From positions 120,600 through 184,599 of the forward strand of contig NMRB01000508.1 of the NCBI GenBank assembly GCA_002633025.1: a DNA stretch of 64,000 bases. The letters are read 5' to 3'. Numbering within the stretch: the first letter of the stretch is position 1; each line of letters starts with the position of its first letter. This DNA is from Notospermus geniculatus (taxonomy: Eukaryota; Nemertea; Pilidiophora; Heteronemertea; Lineidae). The translations under genes and the position numbers were made by a program. Under the pieces are notes generated by a model. The model did no database searches and was not told where the DNA came from. It worked only from the letters and a program-made list of their open reading frames with translations. Positions 53,401 to 62,282 of the stretch are shown here, one piece after another.

Positions 53401-56400
53401 AAACTGGCTTAAATTAGCTGTTGACTGGAGTTATAGAGACCTTTTTAACTTTTTTTAGCTTTTCAAATTCCGTTAGAAGAAATGTCGCGAATGAAAAGTG
53501 CCCTTTTCTAGGTTGAAGTGATGTCGCGAATGAAAAGTGCCCTTTTCTAGGTTGAAGTGCCCTTTTCACAAAGTTTGCACCATGCCCTTCTGAAATCCTA
53601 GATATAACACTGACCACCAATTGATTTGCTGGAGATCATTCTCAGGGTTCAGCCCAGTACTGAATGAGTGCCGGTCGGAACAGGGGATCCAGAAAAATTT
53701 GAGATCTAGACTTGCTGAAATGCGATTTCCTGGCACCTGCGAGTCGAAATAATGAGCTCATTTGGTGTCAAAATGACCCCGAGCCACTCTATTGCAACTG
53801 AGGCAGCCCGCCGTTGTCGTTTGTCAGAAAGCCCCGCCGGGAAGCACATTTGGTGAATGGGAACAGAAAGGAAATTCGGAAGTTTGCGTGGCGGGCATCA
53901 CTCGTGACACACTTCGTTAGTTCTGATGGTCGGAAAATACTCTTTTTAGGCCGAGTGTCGGTTGGCATTTCTGCATCCTGGATGGGGCTGTCCGGCGCCG
54001 ACCAGCAGCGGCAGAACCCTGCATTCTATCAAATGTGTGCATACCTTTGCTGTCAGCAGAATGCCGACATAACTGAAGACAGCGGGGAGCTTGATGATGC
54101 TGTACAGCTGACGGTAAGTTCCCCACACGTTGGAAAGGCCCTCGATCTCCTCGTCCTTGTCCTCGTGTTTGAAGATCCAAACGAGTGTGGTACTGATGAT
54201 GAAAGCCACACCCCAGAAATACAGAAAACCTAGAAAACAAGGAGAAATGGTCAGAAGTAGATGAGAAATTATGAGTAGTAGGCATGTTGCAAAGTATCGT
54301 CTCTGCTGCTCATGCTCAGAGTATTCATCGTTCTGTTGCTTGCACATTTTGCCCCACCAGGGTCTCTGCCAGAAATTTTTTTGAGGGTATTAATTTCTTC
54401 AAAATCAGCAAAAACCCCATGAAATTAAAGAAAATGGCCTTTTTCTGTTTCTTTGAGGGTACTATGGTAGTACCCTTAGTACCCTCTGGTGAAAAGACTG
54501 CCCACGGCTTTGCATCATCAGCAATGCATTTTAAAAGTTAAAGTTTGGGTTTATAGTCTGATGTCAACAACGGTAGAGGTTCTCATCCGACTTTACACTT
54601 TAACCCCAGTCTATCCTGAAACCTTTCAGTAGAACTCAGATGAGCTGCTCATTCAGCGCTACAATCCAAGCATTTCCAACCAGTATCCATTTATACACCT
54701 GGGTGGAGGCTGGTGAGGTAAAGAGACTTGCCCAAAGTCTCACGCCCAGTGGAATTCGAACCCGGGACCGTTTGACCGCTAGTCGGAGACCAGAACCACT
54801 ACACCACCGTGGCCCCCGGCTTTGTGTCTTAATGGCGACGTCAGCAATGGTGGATATTGTCGCAGTTTACGTCGTGGAAACGATGAATTGGCTAAATTGC
54901 AGAGATTGTGAAAACCCGATTCTTTCACTCTTATTCCTGCAAGTTAGGCCATTCTTTTTTTATTTGTTGTTTAGCGGATTTTTTCCCAGTAAATTCAAGA
55001 CAGGAGACAGGAAAAAAAATAAAAATAAAAGTCCAATCTTTCTGATGGATTTTAATTTTCCGTTTTAGCAAGCCTTTATCCAGTGAAACCAAGACAGGCG
55101 GAAATAAAAAAACTCAAATATCATCAAAACATCAGCAACTTCACACACGCCCATCTCACACTCATGACACTACACAACAGCATGCATTGACGTCTACTCT
55201 CATGACTCTCATACATGTCGTAGGCAACTATTTATGCTGGTAGATGCCGGGTACCAGTTTATGGTTTGTACCACGATCGATTGAGGGCGCTGATCACGNA
55301 GAGGGAGCCATTGGATGACAATGAAGGTGAGTTATTGACAAACATTGTGAGACAAGACTTTATCATTCCACCCTAGGGGCCATCTCAAAATTGTTTTGAT
55401 GCCAAAAAAGACGAAGTGACTCTGTTTGAGGGGGAGGGGTTCTCGATTTGGCAGGGCCGTATTTAACTTTTTGGTCCAGGGGGGGCAGAAGCCTCTCAGG
55501 GGGGCAGAAGACCTCTTTTTGCCCAAAATCTGCATGAAAATCACGTTTTTTGGTTGGCTCGGGGGGGCAACTGCCCCCCTTTAAATACGGCCCTGTTTGG
55601 GGAAGCCCACTTCATCTTTTTTGAAAAAATTGGCATCACTCTTTTTTACAGGAGAATGACTTTTTATATGCAGTCTTCAGAAAGGAACAAGGTTCTGGCT
55701 ACATGGGCCTACTATTCTTCATCATCTTTCCACGCCTACCGTCCATACATGGATAAAGCCAATGTCACATGCCCACTTCATCTTTTCAAGGGGGAGGGGG
55801 TCAGAGAGAAGACGAAGTCACTTCGTCTTTTTTGGCATAAATGTAATTTTGAGACGGCCCCTTACACTGGACGAATGGGGCGGGTGAGTGAAACGTACGG
55901 CGCGCAGCGCCCACGAAGATAAGTGTCGCCCCCAACGGTTGATATGCCATCCTACCANNNNNNNNNNNNNNNNNNNNNNNNNNNNNNNNNNNNNNNNNNN
56001 NNNNNNNNNNNNNNNNNNNNNNNNNNNNNNNNNNNNNNNNNNNNNNNNNNNNNNNNNNNNNNNNNNNNNNNNNNNNNNNNNNNNNNNNNNNNNNNNNNNN
56101 NNNNNNNNNNNNNNNNNNNNNNNNNNNNNNNNNNNNNNNNNNNNNNNNNNNNNNNNNNNNNNNNNNNNNNNNNNNNNNNNNNNNNNNNNNNNNNNNNNNN
56201 NNNNNNNNNNNNNNNNNNNNNNNNNNNNNNNNNNNNNNNNNNNNNNNNNNNNNNNNNNNNNNNNNNNNNNNNNNNNNNNNNNNNNNNNNNNNNNATGGCC
56301 TAGATATAACACTGTAATCGTTGCCTCAAACAGACTGATGGCCTTGATGCTCGACACCACCAATACTCAATACTTACTTGGACAACATAGTCAGCGCCCA

Positions 56401-57023
56401 GCCATCGACAGCGATATCCTGAGTGGCGGCGAGGAAGTAGAGCATGAAGAAGACGACAGTCAGAGTGAGCACGCTCACTGGCTTGTCCGGATCGTCATCG
56501 CCGAGGAGGTACCCAATATAACTCGACAAAACCAACATGAAAATACCCATAAGGTATTGCGTTGGAATCAGCCAACTTTTCCGCCGTCCGAATTTAGCAA
56601 AGTACACTGTGTCGACGATCGGTGCCCACAGTAACTTCACACTGAATGGCCAGAAGACAAAACTAAACATAGCTTGTTCCCGGTAGCTGACTTTCCTGCT
56701 CTGCAAAATCAGTGGTATACTCCCCGATAGCCCCAGAGGAATGCCTTGCATTATGTACAGGAATAATAAAACGGCTATACTGGTGTAGTCCCCCTTTAGA
56801 CCATCCCCTCTGTTGACCATTTCATCAGCATCGGTCTCGTCTCTGTCCCCTTCTAATGAACGCTCGGGTCGGAATGTGTGCATTGGTAGATGAGGTACGC
56901 TGAGTTCAGAGTCTATGTTCTCCTCTTCAACATGTTTCCTCTCAAGCCGTTTCCTTGTCGGCATACTGGGAATTAAGATCTTTACTTCCGATGTTTGACT
57001 GTAAGAGTTAGTCTCCAGGATTC
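47226..57023 (-). CDS. SLC33A1: Acetyl-CoA transporter 1, multi-exon, one exon in a gap
   Basis: This multi-pass carrier of the major facilitator type moves acetyl-CoA into the ER/Golgi lumen for acetylation of glycans and proteins. Minus-strand exons are 56964-56378, (missing), 54229-54045, 53153-52969, 52429-52309, 51150-51042, 50502-50399 and 49902-49720, with a second last exon at 47408-47226. Splice phases agree wherever two neighbouring exons are visible. The visible exons give about 490 codons. Human has 549, and the gap of about 53 residues matches the human stretch starting ENVGYASTCNSVGQ, which should lie in the N gap at 55958-56294. A 5' UTR intron is suggested by an acceptor (CTTTTTCAG) before 57023. 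AATAAA on the minus strand lies about 360 bases past the proximal stop (49357-49352). Confidence 0.93.
47571..47782. other. Spacer between the two duplication copies
   Basis: These 212 bases have no counterpart beside the other copy as far as I can see. No feature was recognised. Confidence 0.4.
47783..50061 (-). repeat. Segmental duplication, copy 2 (proximal to SLC33A1)
   Basis: This is the partner of 44862-47570. Near its start it has a local 47-base tandem duplication (about 47812-47905, unit beginning ATAATCGAAAGACC). It lacks both TIR elements present in copy 1. It carries the terminal exon at 49720-49902. Confidence 0.9.
49720..49902 (-). CDS. SLC33A1: SLC33A1 terminal exon, proximal copy
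   Basis: It encodes the last 60 residues, beginning ACQKDGGTCTITTDGYYIES, similar to human CKKLGGSCVTALDGYYVES. The phase-0 acceptor CCCGTTCCAG follows on from the phase-0 donor at 50399. It is the nearer of the two duplicates and is the default choice for the gene model. Confidence 0.92.
   Translation of the reverse strand, partial: ACQKDGGTCTITTDGYYIESVVCVVIGIIWLIMRSRKVRHLQTLPDSDWTSSATDKKDKS
50062..50398 (-). other. SLC33A1 intron, unassigned
   Basis: The intron runs between the 50399 donor and the terminal exon. No further exon or repeat was recognised outside the duplication. Confidence 0.4.
50399..50502 (-). CDS. SLC33A1: SLC33A1 exon GNWPTTVALSLVD
   Basis: The acceptor TTTTCTCTCAG and donor AAG|GTAAGC bound two bases plus 34 codons. 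The product, GNWPTTVALSLVDNFTWKSC then IGASGSCDSAELSK, matches human GNWPSTVALWLVDPLTVKEC and the luminal loop after it. The exon is too short to stand out as an open frame and was found by translating between splice sites. Confidence 0.93.
50557..50895 (+). repeat. 36-bp minisatellite in SLC33A1 intron
   Basis: About 9.4 copies of CACATTTTGAGAACAATGGG followed by TATTTTGGGAGTGAAG. Changes among copies are few (GAG/AAG, AAC/AAA). It ends about 52 bases upstream of the exon acceptor on the minus strand. Frames on both strands stay open because 36 is divisible by three; none is a gene. Confidence 0.93.
51042..51150 (-). CDS. SLC33A1: SLC33A1 exon VALYCMFVSLMAFNAKISD
   Basis: The acceptor CCTCTTTCAG and donor CTAG|GTAAGG bound 36 codons plus one base. 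It ends PAIGGTYMTLLNTVANL, matching human DPLIGGTYMTLLNTVSNLGG. The phase-1 end joins the GT-starting exon at 50502 to restore Gly. Confidence 0.95.
51240..52165 (-). mobile_element. SINE family A on the minus strand, split by a 640-bp insertion
   Basis: The tail end (TTTTTCCGTCAGGGCCGAAG, CATTATTGGCC) is at 51240-51276 and the rest, up to the tRNA-like head (GGATTCGAACCCGGGACC and AGGCTATCAGGGCTC), is at 51925-52165. It lies within an SLC33A1 intron. Confidence 0.88.
51285..51924. mobile_element. Unclassified 640-bp insertion with 8-bp target duplication
   Basis: The exact direct repeat GTGGTAAG at 51277-51284 and 51925-51932 brackets it within the SINE. The ends (GACATCC... and ...GGAGGAT) are not clear inverted repeats. 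GCGTTCTTACTGCTCGCTCC and CGTCACCGCAGAC resemble the unit of the tandem array at 20442-20868. A plus-strand frame runs to about 51515 but matches nothing I know. An 8-bp duplication would suit a hAT-type insertion (inference). Confidence 0.65.
52309..52429 (-). CDS. SLC33A1: SLC33A1 exon LFMGLFFTLIVWWTP
   Basis: The acceptor TCGTATTTGCAG and donor CAG|GTGAGG bound one base plus 40 codons. LFMGLFFTLIVWWTPSTRLP then YPFYYYGVILFTFALHQ matches human LLLGLEYALLVWWTPK...FPIYYYIVVLLSYALHQ. It carries about two membrane helices. Confidence 0.95.
52478..52709. mobile_element. ATCACTCCAAAAGAGTGC MITE, copy 2
   Basis: ATAGACGATATCACTCC and its inverse bound the element in an SLC33A1 intron, 48 bases before an exon acceptor (minus-strand sense). 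Internal TGACG/CGTCA motifs face each other. Confidence 0.88.
52863..52932 (+). repeat. Single CTGAAGAAGACCCC...GGGGTCGAAAA motif
   Basis: GCCTGAAGAAGACCCC, loop GGTT, then GGGGTCGAAAATTTG equals the 52-bp satellite core at 18106-18620. Here it is flanked by TGCCAG and CTGGCA, which can pair. It resembles the ends of some Penelope-like retroelements (tentative). Confidence 0.5.
52969..53153 (-). CDS. SLC33A1: SLC33A1 exon MGFAAADSVTGLKL
   Basis: The acceptor GATTACTTTCAG and donor TTTTAG|GTGAGA bound 61 codons plus two bases. MGFAAADSVTGLKLIEKGVP then KEKLALLAVPMVPIQVLLP matches human IGFSAADAVTGLKLVEEGVP...LALLAVPMVPLQIILP. The phase-2 end joins the exon at 52429 to give Arg. Confidence 0.96.
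53220..53613. mobile_element. CAGTGTTATATCTAGG hAT-like MITE, copy 2 (reversed)
   Basis: This is the reverse of 13149-13498, with both ends present. It starts 65 bases upstream of an exon acceptor, in the intron. A local 45-base stretch (GTCGCGAATGAAAAGTGCCC) is duplicated within it. Confidence 0.85.
53643..54021. mobile_element. CAGGGTTC...GAACCCTG element, copy 2, 23 bp from a splice donor
   Basis: The ends CAGGGTTCAGCC and GGCAGAACCCTG are inverted. The exact direct repeat CATTCT lies at 53637-53642 and 54022-54027. The exon donor GTATGC begins at 54044, so the insertion is 23 bases into the intron. Confidence 0.85.
54045..54229 (-). CDS. SLC33A1: SLC33A1 exon FLYFWGVAFIISTTLV
   Basis: The acceptor TTGTTTTCTAG and donor GCAAAG|GTATGC bound two bases plus 61 codons. 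FLYFWGVAFIISTTLVWIFK and YRQLYSIIKLPAVFSYVGIL match human FLFFWGTVFLITTTLVALLK and YKLLFAIIKMPAVLTFCLLI. The phase-1 start needs a preceding exon that is not visible. Confidence 0.95.
54230..54532 (-). other. SLC33A1 intron, unassigned
   Basis: No SLC33A1 homology (the missing ENVGYAST exon) was found here on the minus strand. GAGGGTACTA and TAGTACCCT motifs near 54453-54480 form a small hairpin. Confidence 0.4.
54533..54815 (-). mobile_element. SINE family B, minus strand
   Basis: It is the inverse of 31587-31880: tail TTAAAGTTTGGGTTTATAG, body GCCCAAAGTCTCACGCCC, B box as GGAATTCGAACCC. Confidence 0.88.
54816..55374 (-). other. SLC33A1 intron, unassigned
   Basis: No exon or repeat was recognised. 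A single N lies at 55299. Confidence 0.4.
55375..55861. mobile_element. AGGGGCCATCTCAAAATTG element with a nested MITE
   Basis: AGGGGCCATCTCAAAATTG and GCCAAAAAAGACGAAGTGAC on the left are inverted on the right (CACTTCGTCTTTTTTGGC, AATTTTGAGACGGCCCCT). Another MITE sits at 55452-55595. Confidence 0.75.
55452..55595. mobile_element. CAGGGCCGTATTTAA MITE
   Basis: The ends CAGGGCCGTATTTAA and TTAAATACGGCCCTG are perfect inverses, followed inward by G-rich and C-rich blocks (GGGGGGGCA, TGCCCCCC). It is nested in 55375-55861. Confidence 0.85.
55958..56294. other. Assembly gap (337 N) in SLC33A1, probably hiding an exon
   Basis: The sequence is unknown. The right edge resumes in the terminal ATGGCCTAGATATAACACTG of the 13149-13498 MITE family, so the gap contains at least part of that element. 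The only SLC33A1 segment not found elsewhere in the window should also lie here. Confidence 0.9.
56378..57023 (-). CDS. SLC33A1: SLC33A1 first coding exon
   Basis: The ATG is at 56964-56962 in a favourable context (A at -3). The exon encodes 195 codons plus two bases and ends at donor CCAA|GTAAGT. A variable acidic N-terminus (about residues 1-58) is followed by SIAVLLFLYIMQGIPLGLSG, SIPLILQSRKVSYREQAMFS, the loop motif FGRRKSWLIPTQY and FLAATQDIAVDGWALTMLS. All are close to human SLC33A1. About four membrane helices lie here. The 59 bases upstream (57023-56965) are 5' UTR behind a probable acceptor. Confidence 0.96.
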
Positions 57024-57951
57024 CTGAAAAAGTGAAAAGTTTTAGGTACCGGTAGGCCTATAGCCAACGATGATTGATGTGTCTAGTTAGCACTGCTCCT
57101 GGAATATGACAAGATCTTGGCGTGAGTGGAGGTGGGTGTGATTAATAATGGGGGGGGGGTACGGCAGGGACTGGGATTGATTGGGAGTGCACACTCACAC
57201 CGATTTAGCAAGCTGACCAGTAGTGTGTCAGTGTGTTGAGTGCAGGAATGTGCTCTTTGTGCGCAAGCCATATCATGATGCACGTGTGAACGCACACTCT
57301 CATCATCATCATCATGACAGTGCAGAAAACAAAGTAGGCCTAGCCTAGGCCTGCCCTCTGGTGGCCTGGGCTGGGCCTAAAAAGCTAAGCTAAACTAAAA
57401 GTCAAAGTCAAAGACATTTAGACAGGCCATCTGGAGGCCTAAATCTTTGCCAATTACGGCTCGATGGAAGATACCTGCGTGCTTTTTCAAAGACTTAGAC
57501 ACGATGAAGATGCTAAATCATAAAAATCGCAAAACATTGTCGTAATAACCGAGAAAACAGCAATTACTTTTGTTGATTTTACGTGTACGTGGCTGTTGTT
57601 TACCGGCTGCTCGTGTCATGAATACAGAGTTAGCCATAAATTACCACGATCGATACTGTGAGGTGGCAGCGTGACTAACATTTCAATATTGATTTCCACA
57701 GATATTGCATTTATTTTTGTTAATTTAATATATTAATTTAGTGTAATCGTATTTTTCATAAGTGTAATATAAGGGGCTTAAATTAATCGAATCAAAGAAT
57801 CAATTGTTAATTCTCGACAGTCTCACTGTTCAGTTTTAGGAGTAACGTCTCACTATACAATTACGAATTACGAATTACGAATGTTTATTGCTCCGTATAA
57901 ATGTTACACCATTTACATAGGAAGAGATACAATAAACGTAAAAACATTTTN
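57024..57951. other. Upstream of SLC33A1, no gene recognised
   Basis: A CATCATCATCATCATGA run lies at 57301 and a G run at 57151. The first, untranslated SLC33A1 exon and promoter may be here but I cannot place them. Confidence 0.4.
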
Positions 57952-58236
57952 ACGCATCGGTTGACCACCTTTATTGAAAATCATAACCTTAGTCTTAGCC
58001 AAATTAATTTTCAGACCCCATTCTTTGCAGTATTTGTCAAGTGCGTCTAGGCAGTTTTGTAGCCCGACAGCAGACTTAGAGATCAACACCAAGTCGTCTG
58101 CATACATAAGGCAGTTCAAGTCTAAATGAGACAGTGAAACAGGATAACAACAGTTGCTAAAAATTCTGGGAATATCCCTAGTGAAAAGGTTAAAAAGTAA
58201 AGGACTCAAAATACAACCTTGCTTGACTCCTACCGT
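57952..58236 (-). pseudogene. Non-LTR reverse transcriptase fragment
   Basis: On the minus strand the product reads VGVKQGCILSPLLFNLFTRD, then CLMYADDLVLISKSAVGLQN, then WGLKINLAKTKVMIFNKGG. The KQGC.LSP.LFN and YADD boxes (the polymerase catalytic aspartates) identify a LINE-type reverse transcriptase. Upstream of 58236 the frame is lost and downstream there is an N at 57951, so only about 95 of an expected 800 or more residues remain. It is a dead fragment. Confidence 0.88.
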
Positions 58237-59410
58237 GGAGTTTCAGCAGTTTCAGCAGTACGGACCCGATTTTTCTCGATTTTGGTTTAGGAATGCAAGT
58301 CGGGTTACAATAGCCTGCCATTGCAGTTTAATTCAACGGCCGTGGTCTCCAGTCTTATAGTTCAACCTCTCGTCGAACATTAGAACCGGCGGATCTAGAT
58401 TCCAGGGGACTCCAATTCCTGTTACACCTGACTGGTGAAGTCGAAGGAACAAGTGACATCTATCGATGGACGTGGTACCAAACTATCGACGCAGTAACCG
58501 CGCGCCAAACAATGCGCACGTTTCAATCCATCCTTCATATCCGACACAATAGACGGTCTATTTCTGTTGAGATCACGCTGGGTGCGAAGTGGAGGTCACA
58601 CGGGATGAGATTTGGGATTTTAGTTAATCCTCTCCGTTTTTGACAGCAAAGGATCAAAGCTTCGAGACCGAAGCCGACTGGACTTCCATTCCACCCATCG
58701 GACGAGCGCGTAAGACCTGGAACTTGAAAGCGAAGGCAAACCGCATGGATCTCCAACAGTAGTCGGTAGGTACCGTAGGCCTATAGACCCGTGCCACTGC
58801 GGTTGCCCCTGCAGCCTCGCCCTGTCATGGGCTCCCGAATTTACGGAGCTCTGTCTCGTCAGATATTGCCCGCCGTTTCCAGTCTAAAAACACCATTGTT
58901 TGGCTTCATTATGAAAGCCTTTTTCCGTCGGAACCCTCCATATTAGTGGTACCCTGAAACAAATGGGAAACCCACTAGCGTCTCTAGTCACCTGCTTTAT
59001 TTTGAAATCAGATAATCAATAACCTCACTGAAGGTTCCATCTAACAGTGACGGTGTGAATTGTAAATGGTTGAAATGCGGTTCTGCAGCAGCTTTTGTTG
59101 CTAAATTGCTCTGTTCGGAAGACAAAAGAATTTGGAACACTGTGCTGATGAAAATTTTACCGGTGTTTTGTTCGGATGTCACTGAAAAAATCCTTACCGT
59201 TTGGTTGCCAGGTTAGACCTTGTGGAATATTTGATTAAAGTATTTGACAATCTTTGTCGAGAAACGCAGGCCTAGCCTACTCAGAAGACTTGAAGTTGGC
59301 ACTAGCGCTCGCACCCTTCCAGCACCCTCAACCTCGTCTTGAGTCTATTTGTGAATGCGAGGCTCTGCGTGTTTCCAGGAGACCACTCGACGACCCCCTC
59401 CCCCACACAC
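58237..59410. other. 1.2 kb without recognisable features
   Basis: The LINE homology stops at its left edge. No gene or structured repeat was recognised. Confidence 0.4.
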
Positions 59411-59414
59411 CAAA

Positions 59415-59860
59415 GCCCGGTGGTCGAGCGGTTAGCGCGCTTGACTACCAAACTGTGCAACGGGTCGGCGCGAGTTCGACTCCGGGCGAAGGCATCTAGG
59501 CCTACAAAAAATTGTGAAACAAAAACTGTGAAATATTAGGGAGGTTTCGCAAGCGCCCGGTTAGGCCATACGAAGACGTACTTATCGACTGTTTGGGTAC
59601 CCGGTACACCACACAATAGATAAACGTCGTCGTAGGGCCTACAGGCGCTTGCGAAACCTCCCGATTAATTGAGGGTCCGTCGGACGGGACTAAAAGCCGT
59701 GGTCCCTTGTAGGCCTACCTGAGTGTATGCCAGGACAAGTAGACCCCACACACAGGTGGACTGTAGCCTGTCCAGGTGGACTGTAGCCTGCCGTGGACTC
59801 CATACCTCCGGCAAAAACCCAACAGGGTTACGACGCCGGTAATGATATGATGTGATATGA
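59415..59860 (+). mobile_element. Diverged tRNA-derived SINE or tRNA pseudogene plus SINE body
   Basis: GCCCGGTGGTCGAGCGGTTA and GCGCGAGTTCGACTCCGGGC give a tRNA-like A box, B box and pairing ends. The T stem is too poor for a working tRNA. Body text resembling family A (AAGCCGTGGTCCCTTGTAG, GGACAAGTAGACCCC) resumes at 59690 after a nested MITE (59539-59662). Confidence 0.6.
59539..59662. mobile_element. GGGAGGTTTCGCAAGCGCC foldback MITE
   Basis: GGGAGGTTTCGCAAGCGCC and GGCGCTTGCGAAACCTCCC are perfect inverses at the two ends of a 124-base element. The inner AATAGATAAACGTCGTCGTA is shared with 28129-28230. Confidence 0.9.
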
Positions 59861-61373
59861 CAGTTATTGCAATTAAACATCAAGCAATTTGGGAACTACA
59901 TGTGTTCGCAAAACCCACACTCGCGCATATTCAACATCATTATTTTGGGTCGATGGTCCTTGCAACCACTCGAACACATACAGCTGAAATGTTCTATTCA
60001 ATTTCACGACATATCGTCGCTGGGGTTCGTTGTTTGTGCAGTTACGTTTGTATGCGAACTGCAACGGAAAATATCGCAGATTTAATAGAATGTTTGGCTT
60101 ACAATATCATCATACACGATGTGCATGTTCACGTAATTTTATTGTATCGAACCGCGGCGGTTTTGAGTTGAATGGGGTACACCACCTGTCGCGAGGCCAG
60201 ACTGAGACCATACTTAACAACAATACTTTGCTCTACTTTCAAAGTTTCATGGACAGTTTATCACAGGATGTATGAAAAGGCGGATTCATGTTTAATGTTT
60301 ACTTTATTGTAAGCTGTCGCTTAATGTATTAACCTGGTATTAATTAGGTATACGACTTTAATGTGTAACATAGTGTATAGGAGGATTGAAGCCGGATCAT
60401 CCTAGACACAACTAGTGGTGAGTAAGATCCGCCTCGTCTTGTCAGCTCCATTCCACCAACTCTTAAAGTCCTATGTACCTTTTTTGCAGCTTGTTTATCA
60501 TTTGGCACAGAATTACAATGAAAGAGCTTTTTATTTCGTGAAAAAAATCCAACCGGTTAGAAAGTTATGGTGGATTTTGTGAATGACACAGCTAAAATCA
60601 GAATGGTGTAAGACTGCCTCATTAAGTGATGTCACAGTAAGGAATTTGCATAATGAACATATCATTCCCTGATTAGGGCGGCCTAGTAACCAAATTAAGC
60701 AATGTATGTGATGGGAAATTCAACAAAACGCAATTATCATGCAGAAACCATGCATCCAACGTACTCTGGGTGTGTCAAATTGGAATGAATTTTTCCCTAG
60801 AATTATGTCACGAATAAATTAGCATATTTACATTGTTGAAGTCGTTCACAGTACGGTTTTTAGCCCAATGATTTTGACTGACAAAATCTCGCTTACTACC
60901 AAACATAATTTCATGAAACAAACATCAAAATGCAGTTCTGCCTGAATGCTGTACAAAGCTGAAAAAGAGTGAGAATTTATTTTTGTGGTGCACATACATG
61001 TAGGACTTTAAGTTCGAAACAATCCCCACTGCCAACGGGCTAATGTATTCCTTGGCATATATTTACATAAATCAATGCCTAACGATCGACAGATGCATAT
61101 CAGGTGGACCACTGTAGTTTCTCTAGTTACATTTCGATTTTGGGCATCCCCACCCGAGGACACTTGACCTACAAAGTGTAACTAAACAACACCTCAGGAC
61201 AACTTGGCCCTGTTCGTGTCAAGCAATTGACTGGCATGAGTTTTCGGGAGAAACATTCCGAAACATTTTCTAAGAAACGAAAAAGAACACTCCCCTTCAA
61301 CAGAAATGTCATGTCAAAAAGAGTTTGCCCATGTGATCTGTTTCCACTGCGTAGGGGTGGAGAGTCGTCTATA
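59861..61373. other. 1.5 kb without recognisable features
   Basis: No homology or structured repeat was seen. Frames of 70-100 codons here do not resemble proteins I know. Confidence 0.4.
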
Positions 61374-61661
61374 AGGTGCCCACAGATCCACATTGCGTCA
61401 TGGAGCAACTCGCGGCAACTAGCTTTCCGGCGATGGAAGCAACTCGGAGTGACTGATCAGTTGCCGATTTTGTCGACCTGAGCGAGCTTGCATCTCCGAG
61501 CAACTGCCGGATGCATCATGAGCGTGCTGTTCGAGGTATAACTGCCAGTTGCTCCGAGTTCCTCTCAATCGCTGAAATGTCTACCTACGCGTGGTGGTTT
61601 TTTGATCTGCGACGGATCCGTCGAGTTGCTTCAAGACGCAATGTCGACCTGTGGGCACCTT
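61374..61661. mobile_element. AAGGTGCCCACAG foldback element, intact copy
   Basis: AAGGTGCCCACAGATCC, ACATTGCGTCATGGAGCAAC on the left is inverted on the right (GTTGCTTCAAGACGCAATGT, CCTGTGGGCACCTT). It has many CAACT/AGTTG motifs. This is the uninterrupted relative of 7145-8427. Confidence 0.85.
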
Positions 61662-61750
61662 AAAAGGAACAGCAGTCGCTCCTCCAAAAACAAAGCTCCT
61701 GTCGTGCCTGTGTTGTGGTGGACGGACTTCCACACACTAATCTTTGTCCC

Positions 61751-62029
61751 TCAGATAAGGGTCCTAATGAATACGAAATATTGATACGACCCTGGGAAGC
61801 CCTTTTCATGTAACTTGAACGCGACAGATGATACACCACAGGTGTCCTCATCAACCGCGACCGATCGACCCTCATCTTTGTCGTTTCCCCGTTCGCGTGT
61901 CTCCATTGTGAATGGATGGCCTTCTACAAAGCGGGCTAAAAACTCATCTGTCGCGTTCGCAACCAAGTCCTTTATCCCAGCGCGAACCTCGTCATACAAC
62001 TTGCCAAATCTTCTTATCTCGTGCTAACA
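61751..62029 (-). CDS. Coding-like open stretch, divergent to the 62283 gene
   Basis: Minus-strand translation from an AG at 62030-62031 gives HEIRRFGKLYDEVRAGIKDL, VANATDEFLARFVEGHPFTM and on to GFPGSYQYFVFIRTLI before a stop at 61753-61751. The composition is protein-like and uncluttered by repeats. No ATG precedes it in frame, so it would have to be an internal or last exon. No homologue is recognised. It could be chance. Confidence 0.25.
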
Positions 62030-62282
62030 CTGTTGTCACGTGTTCTTTTCGAGAACTCAGGGTCGCGCGACCAGCAATTGGCCCGTATTTTGTCGCGTGT
62101 CGTGAACGTTGGCACGAGCGAACACTGATTTTCGGCCATCTCGTTTTTCGTTCCAGGCATGCCAGGGGTATCACCCTGAGAAAATGCGGTCTTGAGGGCA
62201 CAATCGGAGTATCCTGCAGAAGTGATAGTTCAGGTTCTACTTCATCCGACAAGTGAAACGGATACTTCGCTGAATTACTGCC

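Noticed and set aside
55818-56634. Frames of 126 to 248 codons spanning the N gap
   Set aside because: They are open only because N codons cannot be stops. The real coding strand here is the minus-strand SLC33A1 exon.
59415-59495. A functional tRNA gene
   Set aside because: A and B boxes and the acceptor pairing are present, but the T stem and anticodon arm do not fold properly and SINE-like body sequence follows.
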